A stretch of DNA of 64,000 nucleotides from Kutzneria buriramensis (GTDB taxonomy: Bacteria > Actinomycetota > Actinomycetes > Mycobacteriales > Pseudonocardiaceae): the NCBI RefSeq assembly GCF_003387475.1, contig NZ_QUNO01000034.1:1-64000 (forward strand), read 5' to 3'. Each line of letters begins with the position of its first letter. Positions within the stretch are counted from its first letter, which is position 1. Position numbers and translations under genes: made by a program. Shown piece after piece: positions 32,608-40,711 of the stretch. A model generated the notes under the pieces. It saw only the letters and a list, made by a program, of their open reading frames with translations, was not told where the DNA came from and ran no database searches.

Positions 32608-33054
32608 ATGAAACTCGCGGAACTCCTCGACCTGTCCGGCCTCGACGTGCTCGACCACCTCTCTCGTGAGGTCGCCGTGCCGGTGGTGGACGGATTGCAG
32701 GCCCAGGGCGACCTGATCGTCGTGCCGCTGGGCATGCTCGGCATGACCGAGCTGCGGCGCGAGCGGCACTGGCGGCCGGTGACCCGCACCGGCGTCGAAC
32801 TCGTCCGCGGCGAGGACGGCAACAACCCGCACACGCTCGTCGCCGACGACGGGACGTGCTGGTGGACGAACTACACCGGCTGGGACCGCACCGGTCTGGG
32901 CATCGCGGTGTTCGAGAACACCGCACCGGCCTACCTGGTGCATCCCGAGCACGGCGGCGCCGGCGTCGCCCGCGGGCGGTGGCTCGTGCGCCGTCAGCGG
33001 GAGCGCGGCGCCGACCCCCAGCGACCGACGGCGAACCTACTTGTCGCCGACTGA
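32608..33054 (+). CDS. Small companion of the DUF6745-type protein
   Basis: This 148-residue protein starts at ATG 32608 behind AAGGTGAT. It reads LDVLDHLSREVAVPVVDGLQAQGDLIVVPLGM then LRRERHWRPVTRTGVELV, a GGNPHTL-like loop and CWWTNYTGWDRTGLGIAVF. Proteins of this kind are commonly found beside DUF6745 proteins in actinomycetes; function unknown. No membrane or signal segment. The arginine-rich end (GRWLVRRQRERG) is probably flexible. Confidence 0.7.
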   Translation: MKLAELLDLSGLDVLDHLSREVAVPVVDGLQAQGDLIVVPLGMLGMTELRRERHWRPVTRTGVELVRGEDGNNPHTLVADDGTCWWTNYTGWDRTGLGIAVFENTAPAYLVHPEHGGAGVARGRWLVRRQRERGADPQRPTANLLVAD

Positions 33055-33110
33055 ACATGAGTGGCTGATATCCGGTTGCGGCGCCGGCCACGCGCCACGA
33101 GCATGCCAGG

Positions 33111-33956
33111 GTGCGCTACTCGATCAACATCCCCAACTTCGGCGACTTCGCCGACGCCAGGAACGTGGCCCGGGTGGCCGTGGCGGCCGAGGAGGCGGGC
33201 TGGGACGGCCTGTTCGTGTGGGACCACGTCGTGCACGACAAGCGGATGCGGGCCGGCCAGCCGTTCGGCGACCCGTGGCTGCTGCTGACCGCGGCCGCGC
33301 TTGCCACCACCCGGATCCGGCTCGGCACGCTGGTCACCCCGGTGGCCCGCCGGCGGCCGGAGCAGCTCGCCCGCCAGGTCGCGACCCTGGACGGCCTCAG
33401 CGGCGGGCGGGTGGTCTTCGGCGCCGGCCTCGGCGGCCCGATCGGGGACGAGTTCGGCAGCTTCGGCGAGCCCACCGATCCGGTGCTGCTGGCCGCGCGG
33501 CTGGACGAGGGGCTGGCGCTGCTGGCCCGCTACTGGACCGGCGAATCCGTCTCCCACAACGGGATCCACTACCGGGTCGACGACGTCACCCTGCTGCCCG
33601 CCACCGTGCAGCAGCCCCGTCCGCCGATCTGGATCGGCGGCTTCTGGCCGGCCCGGCCGCCGATGCGGCGCGCCGCACGCTGGGACGGCGCGGTGCCGCT
33701 GTTCGAAACCGCCCGCCACGGCCAGATCCCGCCCGTCGACCAGGCCCGCGACCTGATCTCCTACCTCCGACGCCACCGCGGCGACGGACCGTTCGAGATC
33801 GTCCTCGGCGGGCAGACCACCTCGCACGAGCAGGTGGCGCCGCTGGCCGAGCTCGGCGCGACCTGGTGGGACGAGCGGTTCCCGATGAGCGGCGACGACT
33901 TCCACCGGCTCACGCCCGTGCTCCGTCGGATCGAGCAGGGCCCGCCGGCCGCCTGA
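33111..33956 (+). CDS. LLM-class (luciferase-like) flavin-dependent oxidoreductase
   Basis: This 281-residue TIM-barrel protein has blocks GWDGLFVWDHVVHD, ATTRIRLGTLVTPVARRRPEQLARQVATLD and GGRVVFGAGLGGP, and PRPPIWIGGFWPARPP. These bind FMN or F420. The family includes F420-dependent reductases and monooxygenases; the cofactor here is not certain. Start GTG 33111. It ends 47 bases inside the 3' end of the opposite epimerase gene, so the two are tightly convergent. Confidence 0.88.
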   Translation: MRYSINIPNFGDFADARNVARVAVAAEEAGWDGLFVWDHVVHDKRMRAGQPFGDPWLLLTAAALATTRIRLGTLVTPVARRRPEQLARQVATLDGLSGGRVVFGAGLGGPIGDEFGSFGEPTDPVLLAARLDEGLALLARYWTGESVSHNGIHYRVDDVTLLPATVQQPRPPIWIGGFWPARPPMRRAARWDGAVPLFETARHGQIPPVDQARDLISYLRRHRGDGPFEIVLGGQTTSHEQVAPLAELGATWWDERFPMSGDDFHRLTPVLRRIEQGPPAA

Positions 33957-34914
33957 GCAGCTCGGCCTCCGCGGCCGGGCTCAGCCCCACCTTCGGACCG
34001 AACCAGTCGGCGATTCGGGTCCGGCCCTCGGCGCACATCCAGCGCCACGTGTCGGCAACCGTTTGCGCCATCGGCCGACAGCGCAGGCCGGCGGCGTGAG
34101 CGCGACTCGTGTCGCGCTCCTGCACCGGCCGGTTCGGATGGTTCGGCGGCACCCAGATCGGCAGCTGGCTCCACGGCCTGATCCCGGCGGCGGTGATCGC
34201 CTCCGGGTCGATCCACCGCAGCTCCGCGCGGTCGCCGGTCACTCGGACGCACGTCTCCAGCAGTGCCGCCATCGTCGTGTGCCCCGGCGGGCTCGCCGCG
34301 TTGAACGTCCCGGCCACGCGTTTCTCTGCCGCGTCCAGCAGCCATGCCGCCAGGTCGCGGGCGTCCACCCACTGCGTCGCCAGATCCCTCGGCCCCGGCG
34401 CCGGCATCTCGCCGCCCCGAGCCGCCCTCGCCAACCACCAGGGCAGGCGGCCGACGTGCTCGTGCGGGCCGAGAATCAGCCCCGCGCGGGCCAGCAGCGC
34501 CCGGTCGTCGCCGAAGTGCCGCGTGACCACGAGCTCGCTGCCGACCTTCGCCGCGCTGTAGTCGCCGTCCCCGGCCTCGACCACCGGCGCCTGCTCCGTC
34601 ATCCCGGTCCTCAACGGTTGCCGGTACACCGCGCCGCTCGACACGTACAGGTAGTGGCCGACACGGCTTTCCAACTGCCGCGCCGCGTCGGCCACGGCCT
34701 CGGGCGCGCCGCTCCAGGTGTCGATCACCGCGTCCCAGTGGCCGGTCAACTCGGCGATGCCGGCCGTGCGGTCGCCGCGCACCGCCTCCACACCGTCCGG
34801 CGCCGGACCCGTCAGGTCCCGGTTGAACACCGTCACCTGCCAGCCGCGCCGGACCGCGTCCGCCACCGCCGCCCGCCCCACGAACCTGGTCCCGCCCAGC
34901 ACCAGCACACGCAT
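33910..34914 (-). CDS. NAD-dependent epimerase/dehydratase-type protein
   Basis: This is a 334-residue extended SDR. The Rossmann motif LVLGGTRFVGRA opens the protein, with the SSGAVY strand at about 92-97. The YxxxK motif is degenerate: YSAAKVGSE supplies Y and K in a five-residue frame (YSAAK), as in many 'reductase' members. C-terminal part holds FNAASPPGHTTMAALLETC. This is the common actinomycete group annotated as SDR reductase. ATG 34914. It overlaps the LLM gene's 3' end by 47 bases. No regulator lies next to it. Confidence 0.85.
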   Translation of the reverse strand: MRVLVLGGTRFVGRAAVADAVRRGWQVTVFNRDLTGPAPDGVEAVRGDRTAGIAELTGHWDAVIDTWSGAPEAVADAARQLESRVGHYLYVSSGAVYRQPLRTGMTEQAPVVEAGDGDYSAAKVGSELVVTRHFGDDRALLARAGLILGPHEHVGRLPWWLARAARGGEMPAPGPRDLATQWVDARDLAAWLLDAAEKRVAGTFNAASPPGHTTMAALLETCVRVTGDRAELRWIDPEAITAAGIRPWSQLPIWVPPNHPNRPVQERDTSRAHAAGLRCRPMAQTVADTWRWMCAEGRTRIADWFGPKVGLSPAAEAELLRRPAGPARSDGARA

Positions 34915-34988
34915 GCCCGCCAGCTTGCCGGACTCTCGCCCGTGAGCGGCTCATCTGCTCCCCAAAGGGAAGTGAGCCACGCACGTGA

Positions 34989-35564
34989 TCACCGGGTCGG
35001 CGCGGGGCTGGATTCGATCACGGGATCCGACCCCCAGCCCAGGCAGGACGGCGCCGGGTCGCGCACCACCCCCAGCTGGACGTCGACCTTGCCGTCGGGA
35101 TGGACGCGGGTCGCCAGCATCAGGGTGTCGCCGGCCGGAATCGCCTGCGGCTTGATGGTGACCGTGTCGATGGCGGTCGAATCCTGCGGGACCTCCTCGA
35201 TCAGCCACCCGTACGGCTCGGGGTGCCGGGGATCGGGGTGCGGCTCCTCCTTGCAGTGCGCGTCGTACGTCACCGCGTGCGCCCGCACGCCGAGCTTGGC
35301 CAGCTGCGCGTTCGCCCCCGTGACGCCGCTGATGTCGTGAATGGCCACGGTGACCGTGCCGTCGGCGTTCTGGGTCACCGCGTATGCCGGCGTGCCCGTT
35401 GTCACCGTCAGCGTGACGGCCAGGGCCGCGCCGGCCACGCCGATGCCGCCGGCCGCCAACGCGACCGGACGCACCCGGCTGCGGGGCGGCCGGTGCGCGG
35501 CCGCGAGCTGCTCCCCGTGCGCCTCGAGCAGATCACTCCACAGCTGGTTCTCGAACTCACCCAT
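34989..35564 (-). CDS. Single-pass membrane partner of ECF pair 2
   Basis: This 191-residue protein has a short cytoplasmic head (MGEFENQLWSDLLEAHGEQL), one helix (about 33-55) and an outside domain with AVTQNADGTVTVAIHDISG and GANAQLAKLGVRAHAV. The outside domain is clearly homologous to that of 51690-52382 (AVERAADGTLTVTINDFSG, LNADLSEFGVRAKVV). It starts inside the last codons of the sigma gene (8-base overlap), so translation is coupled. No zinc anti-sigma motif. Probably regulates or is made together with its sigma factor. Confidence 0.8.
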   Translation of the reverse strand: MGEFENQLWSDLLEAHGEQLAAAHRPPRSRVRPVALAAGGIGVAGAALAVTLTVTTGTPAYAVTQNADGTVTVAIHDISGVTGANAQLAKLGVRAHAVTYDAHCKEEPHPDPRHPEPYGWLIEEVPQDSTAIDTVTIKPQAIPAGDTLMLATRVHPDGKVDVQLGVVRDPAPSCLGWGSDPVIESSPAPTR

Positions 35565-36129
35565 CTTGCCGCTCCTCCCTGCGCAGTCGGGTCCGCGCCC
35601 GGAACAACCGGACGCGCAGTGCGCCGGCCGACACCGCCAGCGCCGCCGCGGCCTCCTTCGGGGTCAGCCCGGCGAGGTCCACCAGCTCGACCGCCGTCCG
35701 ATCGACCTCCGACAGCTCGGCAAGTCGGTCGATCAGCTCGCGGCCGTCCCGCTCGGCGTCGATCCGGGCCACCAGCTCGGCGATCTGGTCCGCCCCCAAC
35801 TCCCGCCGCCCCGCGACCCGCAGTGCTGTCGCCCGGCGCTGCGTGGCCTGCTCGCAGTGCCGCGCGAACACCCGGCGGGCGATGGCGAACAGCCAGCCGC
35901 GCGCCGAGCCCTTCGCCGGGTCGAACGACGGGTAGGACGTCATCGCCTCCACGAAGGTCTCCGACGTCAGGTCGGCGACCGTGTACGGATCGGCGCTGCG
36001 GCGCGCGAAGAACGCCGCGATCCGGCCGACCTCGGCCTGGTAGACGGCCTCGAACTCGGCGAGCAGCCCGCGCGGCGCCGGCCAGGCGCGTGTCGTGGTC
36101 GGTTCTTTCACACCTTGAGGTTGGGCCAC
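35557..36129 (-). CDS. ECF sigma factor (pair 2)
   Basis: This 190-residue factor has region 2 (about 22-90, YQAEVGRIAAFFARRSADPYTVADLTSETFVEAM) and region 4 (about 135-185, LSEVDRTAVELVDLAGLTPKEAAAALAVSAGALRVRLFRARTRL). GTG 36129 or GTG 36111 may start it. It follows the thioesterase by 13 bases on the same strand, but a sequence TGTAAC upstream may be an ECF promoter within that gene's end. Paired with the membrane protein at 34989-35564. Confidence 0.9.
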   Translation of the reverse strand: MAQPQGVKEPTTTRAWPAPRGLLAEFEAVYQAEVGRIAAFFARRSADPYTVADLTSETFVEAMTSYPSFDPAKGSARGWLFAIARRVFARHCEQATQRRATALRVAGRRELGADQIAELVARIDAERDGRELIDRLAELSEVDRTAVELVDLAGLTPKEAAAALAVSAGALRVRLFRARTRLRREERQDG

Positions 36130-36142
36130 CGCGGCAGTCGCG

Positions 36143-36589
36143 TTACACGGCGGCTTCGAACAGCATGCACGTGGTGGTGGCGTGCGCGATCAGGCGACCC
36201 GAGGCGTCGGTGACCCGCCCCTCGGCGGTGGCGGTGCGCCGCCCGGTGTGGATGACAACGCCTTCCCCGGTAAGGGTTTCCCCGTCGGTCTGCGCCGGCC
36301 GGACGTAGTTCACCTTGAGTTCCAGTGTGGTGTAGCCGACGCCGGCGGCCAGTGTGGTGTGCACGGCACAGCTCATGACGGTGTCGAGCAAGGTGGCGAT
36401 GATGCCGCCGTGCACGGTGCCCATCGGGTTTGCGTACTCGGGCCGCGTGGTGAGCGAGGCGACGAACCGGCCGGGCTCGACGACGTCGAAGGTCATGCCG
36501 ATGAGCTGCCGGATGGGCGGGAAGTCGGCGGGCGGGTCGGCCTGCACCCGCCGCAGGGTCTCCAGGCCGGTGACGTCTGCAATGGACAT
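36143..36589 (-). CDS. PaaI-type hotdog thioesterase
   Basis: This is a 148-residue hotdog-fold acyl-CoA thioesterase. The family signature is NPMGTVHGGIIATLLDTVMSCAV (about 53-75) where the Asn/His-Gly-Gly region and the Asp carry the catalysis. ATG 36589 follows directly after the TAA of the upstream TetR gene, with AGGAACG as ribosome site inside its last codons, so the two are one operon. Likely repressed by that TetR. The substrate is probably an aryl- or short acyl-CoA. Confidence 0.92.
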   Translation of the reverse strand: MSIADVTGLETLRRVQADPPADFPPIRQLIGMTFDVVEPGRFVASLTTRPEYANPMGTVHGGIIATLLDTVMSCAVHTTLAAGVGYTTLELKVNYVRPAQTDGETLTGEGVVIHTGRRTATAEGRVTDASGRLIAHATTTCMLFEAAV

Positions 36590-37177
36590 TTACGTTCCTT
36601 GTCTCAGGGCGTGCTCGACCAGCTCGCGGACCTCGGCGGCCGCGTCGTCGAGGGGCGCGGTGCTCCGCTCGGCGCGGCAGAGGATCAGCGCGCCCTCGAC
36701 CGCGCTGACGGTGAACGAGGCGAGCCGCCGGGCTCGCGCCTCGGGAAGACCGCGCCCGACCAGCAGCTCCGCCATGACGTCCTGCCAGCGGCGGAAGATC
36801 TCCGCGGCGGCCCGGGCCAGCTGCGGGGTGTCGTCGTCGGCGTCCACGACCACGGCGGCGACCGGGCAGCCGGCGCGGAACTCGCTGGCCAGCAGCTGGT
36901 CCCGCCACAGGCCGAACAGCGCGTCGACGGGGTCGCCGGCGGCCGCCTTGGCCAGCATGCGGTCGAGGACGTCGCCGGCCAGCGCGACGGCCTCCTCCAG
37001 CAGCTGGGTCCGGCCGCCGGGGAAGTGGTGGTAGAGCGAGCCGCGCGGGGCGCCGCTGTGCGCGAGCACGCGGTCCAGGCTGGTCGCGCCCACCCCGTAC
37101 GCACGGAGCAGCTCGGTGGTGCTGCGCACCATCCGCTCCCGACTGTCGCTCCGCCGCGGGCTCACACCGGCCTCCAT
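36590..37177 (-). CDS. TetR-family regulator in operon with the thioesterase
   Basis: This 195-residue repressor resembles the YxaF/LmrA subgroup: RERMVRSTTELLRAYGVGATSLDRVLAHSGAPRGSLYHHFPGG at the N-terminus (HTH about 15-60), then the typical CPVAAVVVDADD segment. ATG 37177. The TATGACATA dyad (37187-37195) lies 10 bases upstream, overlapping the likely promoter, so autoregulation is expected. It immediately precedes the thioesterase gene. Confidence 0.9.
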   Translation of the reverse strand: MEAGVSPRRSDSRERMVRSTTELLRAYGVGATSLDRVLAHSGAPRGSLYHHFPGGRTQLLEEAVALAGDVLDRMLAKAAAGDPVDALFGLWRDQLLASEFRAGCPVAAVVVDADDDTPQLARAAAEIFRRWQDVMAELLVGRGLPEARARRLASFTVSAVEGALILCRAERSTAPLDDAAAEVRELVEHALRQGT

Positions 37178-37186
37178 TCTAGGTAA

Positions 37187-37195
37187 TATGACATA
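37187..37195. promoter_or_regulatory. Likely TetR operator
   Basis: TATGACATA inside the longer imperfect dyad GTAATATGACATAC, in the only AT-rich stretch upstream of the tetR gene. Confidence 0.5.
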
Positions 37196-37224
37196 CTACA
37201 TAGAACACCGCGCAGGGAAAAGCC

Positions 37225-37241
37225 CCAGGTCAAAGACCTGG
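37225..37241 (-). terminator. Second small hairpin behind the metallopeptidase
   Basis: CCAGGTC AAA GACCTGG, a perfect 7-bp stem with 3-base loop, directly beyond the long hairpin at 37249-37301. Confidence 0.6.
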
Positions 37242-37248
37242 AGCTGGT

Positions 37249-37301
37249 GCAGGGAAGGACGCCTTACCCGCATTGAACGAGGGTAAGGCGTCCTTCCCTG
37301 C
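37249..37301. terminator. Perfect 21-bp inverted repeat hairpin
   Basis: Arms 37249-37269 and 37281-37301 are perfectly complementary over 21 bases, with an 11-base loop. It lies 12 bases past the stop of the minus-strand metallopeptidase. Both arms carry GGACGCCTTACCC or its complement; from memory similar hairpins recur in Pseudonocardiaceae genomes. Confidence 0.8.
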
Positions 37302-37312
37302 GTTGGAGAGGG

Positions 37313-39133
37313 TCAGCCGACCACGCGGTGGGAGGCCCAGAACGACGTGAGGTCGGTCGAGCCGGCCGCGGCCTGCGCCGCCGCCTTGAACTCGGCCGTG
37401 GTGGACACGCCGTACCAGTGCGACTGCGCGTAGGTCTTGAGCAGGTTCGCCATCGCGGTGTCGCCGATCAGCCGCTGCAGGTCGTGCAGGGTGCACTTGC
37501 CGTAGCCGTAGACGACCGTCGAGTACCGCGAGGAGTGCGCGTCCCAGTACGCCATCGAGTTGGTGAGCTTCTCGTCGGCCGACGCCCAGGTGATGCCGCA
37601 GCCCGCGCCGGTCACGCCGCGGTACAGATCCGTTGCGTAGTCGGCGAAACTCTCGTCCAGCCACGGCGAGTTGTACTCGTCGTCGCCGACGATGCCGTAC
37701 CACCACTGGTGCGCGATCTCGTGCGGCAGCGCGACATTGGACACCAGGTCGAGCACGAAGCCCGGGTACTCCATGCCGCCGAACCAGAAGTTGTTGTCCA
37801 GCACGGCATCCAGCTCACCGTACGGGTACGCGCCGAACCGCCCGGCGTGCACGTCGACGGCGTCCGAGGCCAGGCTCAGCATGGAGTTGGCGCTGCTGGA
37901 GGAGATGCCGCTGACCGAGTAGACGTTGACCCGCACGCCCTTGGGGGAGGTCGTGCTGACCTTCGCGAACGGCCCGGCGGCCCAGGCGAAGTCGCGCACC
38001 TTCGACGCCGTCGCGCGGGTCGTGGTGGTGCTGCCGCTGGTGGTCTCGGTGGACGTGCCGGTCGCCGGCGTCAGCAGGCTGGTCGGGTGCACCAGCGTGA
38101 CGTCGAAGTCGCCGGCCACCGTGTAGAACGACTCGCCGTTGTTGGTGTAGGGATCCAGGTGCCAGCCGGAGCCGTCCCGGATCGCCAGCACCGGCAGCGC
38201 GTTGCCGATCATGCTGTACGCCCCGTCGCGGCCGAACCGGTCGGCGCCGTCGGGCACCGCGATGCTCAGGTCGAAGCCGATGGTGGCGGACTGGTTCTGC
38301 GCCAGCGGCGACGGCAGCGTCACCTTCATGGCGGTGCAGTCCACACTCAGCGCCGACGCGGTGCCGCCGGTGACGTTCGTGACGGTGATCGGCGTGCTCG
38401 GGCAGGAGCCGTGCCAGTTGTCCCACAGCCGCAGGTACACCTCGGGCAGCGCGGTCGCCGAGCCGTTGGTGAAGGTGACGCTCTGGTGGCCGGTCCAGGT
38501 GTCGCCGGTGCTGTTGGACGTCAGGTTCACCGTGTACGCCGGGCTGATCGGCGTGCGGGTGGAGTCCGGGGGCGGCGGCGGGTTGCCGGTGCCGGTGGTC
38601 AGCGCGAAGTCGTCCAGCGCGAAGTTGGTGGCGAGGCTGGAGTCCTCCTTGCCGGTCACGGTCAGCGTCACGGTCTGGCCGAGGTAGCGCGACACGTCGA
38701 CGCTGCGCTGGACGTAGCCGGTGTTCTTGTCCAGGTTGGAGTAGCTCGCGACGGTGTCGGAGCCGATCTGCACCGCCAGCGTGTCGTACTTGGTGCTGGT
38801 GGTGGTCTCCTGGGTGTCGATGTGGGACCAGAACGTCAGCGTGGCCGACGAGCACCCGGCGGGCAGGGTCACCGACTGCGACAGGGTGTCGGTGTGGGTG
38901 CGGCCGGTGCCGTCCAGCAGCGCCAGCCGGCTGCCGCCGTGCGCCGGCTCGGCCGACGTGCCGGCGACGACCGCGGCCGTCGAGCCGGTCCACGGCGCGG
39001 TGCCGGATTCGAAGTCGGCGTTGCCGATCACCTGGTCGCCGCAGGCCGCGGCGTGGGCCGCCGGGGCGACCAGCGCTGCTCCGAAAAGGCTTGCCGCCAG
39101 CGTGAGGGCGGCAGAGATCGCCCTGCGAGTCAT
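37313..39133 (-). CDS. Secreted M1-family zinc metallopeptidase
   Basis: This 606-residue protein has a Sec signal (about 1-28, ending APAAHA), a beta-sandwich N-terminal module (about 30-180; GNADFESGTAPWTGSTA), a proline linker (GNPPPPPDSTRTP) and the M1 domains. Zinc ligands lie in HEIAHQWWYG (about 473-482), the third ligand being Glu in WLDESFADY, 18 residues on. The usual GAMEN exopeptidase motif is replaced by GGMEYPG, as in bacterial M1 relatives whose aminopeptidase activity is less certain. ATG 39133 follows AAAGGAAAAG. Monocistronic, with strong terminator hairpins. Confidence 0.9.
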   Translation of the reverse strand: MTRRAISAALTLAASLFGAALVAPAAHAAACGDQVIGNADFESGTAPWTGSTAAVVAGTSAEPAHGGSRLALLDGTGRTHTDTLSQSVTLPAGCSSATLTFWSHIDTQETTTSTKYDTLAVQIGSDTVASYSNLDKNTGYVQRSVDVSRYLGQTVTLTVTGKEDSSLATNFALDDFALTTGTGNPPPPPDSTRTPISPAYTVNLTSNSTGDTWTGHQSVTFTNGSATALPEVYLRLWDNWHGSCPSTPITVTNVTGGTASALSVDCTAMKVTLPSPLAQNQSATIGFDLSIAVPDGADRFGRDGAYSMIGNALPVLAIRDGSGWHLDPYTNNGESFYTVAGDFDVTLVHPTSLLTPATGTSTETTSGSTTTTRATASKVRDFAWAAGPFAKVSTTSPKGVRVNVYSVSGISSSSANSMLSLASDAVDVHAGRFGAYPYGELDAVLDNNFWFGGMEYPGFVLDLVSNVALPHEIAHQWWYGIVGDDEYNSPWLDESFADYATDLYRGVTGAGCGITWASADEKLTNSMAYWDAHSSRYSTVVYGYGKCTLHDLQRLIGDTAMANLLKTYAQSHWYGVSTTAEFKAAAQAAAGSTDLTSFWASHRVVG

Positions 39134-39265
39134 GGGCTTTTCCTTTCGTGGCCCCGCCCGTCGGAGCCCTCGCCAGCGTCCCCGGGCGGGCCAGGCCCAA
39201 CAACCCGCCACTAGTACTGTTTTCGCCCACCGCGTGACAATGCCGACTTCTGGTGGGCATGACCA

Positions 39266-40711
39266 TCACACGTGAACGGGCCGAGTCCGCAGCAACAGGG
39301 CGAGCGTCGCGCCCACCACCACCAAAGGGGTGAGCCAGAGGAAGGTCTCGCCGATGGCGCGGGCGAACACGTCCAGCACGGCCTCGCGGACGTCGGCGGG
39401 CAGCGTGGCGATGCCGTCCGGGCGGGTGGGGTCGACGCCGGGCACGCGCAGCCGGCGGGCGAAGTCGCTCGTGAACACGCTGCCGAAGACGGCCACGCCG
39501 AGCGCCGCCCCGATGGACCGGGCAAAGGTCACGACGGCGCTGGCGGCGCCGAGATCGTTGGGGCGCACCGAGTTCTGCACGGCGGTCAGCACGACCATCG
39601 GCACCATGCCGATGCCCACGCCGGTCACGAGGAAGTAGCCGGCGAGCGCGACGGCCGAGGTGTTCGGCGCAAGGGTGCTCAGCAGCGCCAGGCCGACCAC
39701 GTTCAGCGCCATGCCCGTGACGAGCACGAAACGCTGCCGCCGCGCGGCCCAGCGGCCGGCGATGGACTGGCTGGCGACGAGTCCGACGACCAGCGGCAGC
39801 ATGTACACGCCGGACAACGTCGCCGTCACGCCGTCGACGATCTGGAGGTACGTGGGCAGGTAGACGAGCACGCTGAACATCGCCACGTTGGCGATGAAGC
39901 CGATCAACGAGGCCAGCACGACGGTGCGGGACGTCAGCATCGACAGCGGCAGGATCGGCGCCGCCGCCCGTTGTTCAACGGGGACAACGAGAGCCGCCAG
40001 CAACAGCGCCACCACGATCAGCCCGAGGATCGGCGGCGACGCCCAGCCCCACCGCTGCCCGAACGACGCGATGAGCACCAGCGCCGTGGCGAGGCCGGCC
40101 AACAGTGTCGCCCCGAGGTAGTCGACGCCGGCAGTCTCGCCGCGGCGGCCTGCCGGCAGCGCCCGGAAAGCGATTGCCAGCGCCACCAGGCCGATCGGGG
40201 CGTTGATCAGGAACGCCCAGCGCCAGGACAGCACGTCGGTGAACAGGCCGCCGAGCAGCGGGCCGACGATGCTGGCGACGCCGTAGACGGAGCCGATCAT
40301 GCCCTGGTACCGGCCGCGCTGCGCGGGTTCGGCGATGTCGCCGACCAGCGCGAAGGTCAGCACGATCATGCCGCCGCCGGCGATCCCTTGCAGCACACGG
40401 GATCCGACCAGCTCCGGCAGGTTGCGGGCCAGGCCGCACAGCGCGGAGGCGACGAGGAAGGCGCCCGTGGAGATCAGGTACAGGCGCTTGCGCCCGAGCA
40501 TGTCGCCGAGCTTGCCCCACAACGGGGTCGCGGCGGTGGACGCGAGCAGGTAGGCGGCGCTGACCCAGGCGATGTCGTCGAAACCGTCGAGGTCGGCGGC
40601 GATCCGGGGTAACGCGGTGGAGACGATGGTCTGGTCGAGCGAGGCCAGCAGCACCGCCAAGGCCAAGGCGCTCAAGGCCAGTAACCGTTTCCTCGAGCCC
40701 AAGGATTTCAT
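39266..40711 (-). CDS. MFS exporter, DHA2 (14-helix) type
   Basis: This 481-residue transporter has LDQTIVSTALPRIAADL in helix 1, WGKLGDMLGRKRLYL after helix 2 and VYGVASIVGPLLGGLFTDVLSWRWAFLINAPIG in helices 5-6. Typical EmrB/QacA exporter. ATG 40711 overlaps the stop of the aldehyde dehydrogenase gene (ATGA), so the two are made together. This pairing with an aldehyde dehydrogenase and a divergent TetR suggests a detox module that oxidises and exports a reactive compound. Confidence 0.93.
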   Translation of the reverse strand: MKSLGSRKRLLALSALALAVLLASLDQTIVSTALPRIAADLDGFDDIAWVSAAYLLASTAATPLWGKLGDMLGRKRLYLISTGAFLVASALCGLARNLPELVGSRVLQGIAGGGMIVLTFALVGDIAEPAQRGRYQGMIGSVYGVASIVGPLLGGLFTDVLSWRWAFLINAPIGLVALAIAFRALPAGRRGETAGVDYLGATLLAGLATALVLIASFGQRWGWASPPILGLIVVALLLAALVVPVEQRAAAPILPLSMLTSRTVVLASLIGFIANVAMFSVLVYLPTYLQIVDGVTATLSGVYMLPLVVGLVASQSIAGRWAARRQRFVLVTGMALNVVGLALLSTLAPNTSAVALAGYFLVTGVGIGMVPMVVLTAVQNSVRPNDLGAASAVVTFARSIGAALGVAVFGSVFTSDFARRLRVPGVDPTRPDGIATLPADVREAVLDVFARAIGETFLWLTPLVVVGATLALLLRTRPVHV

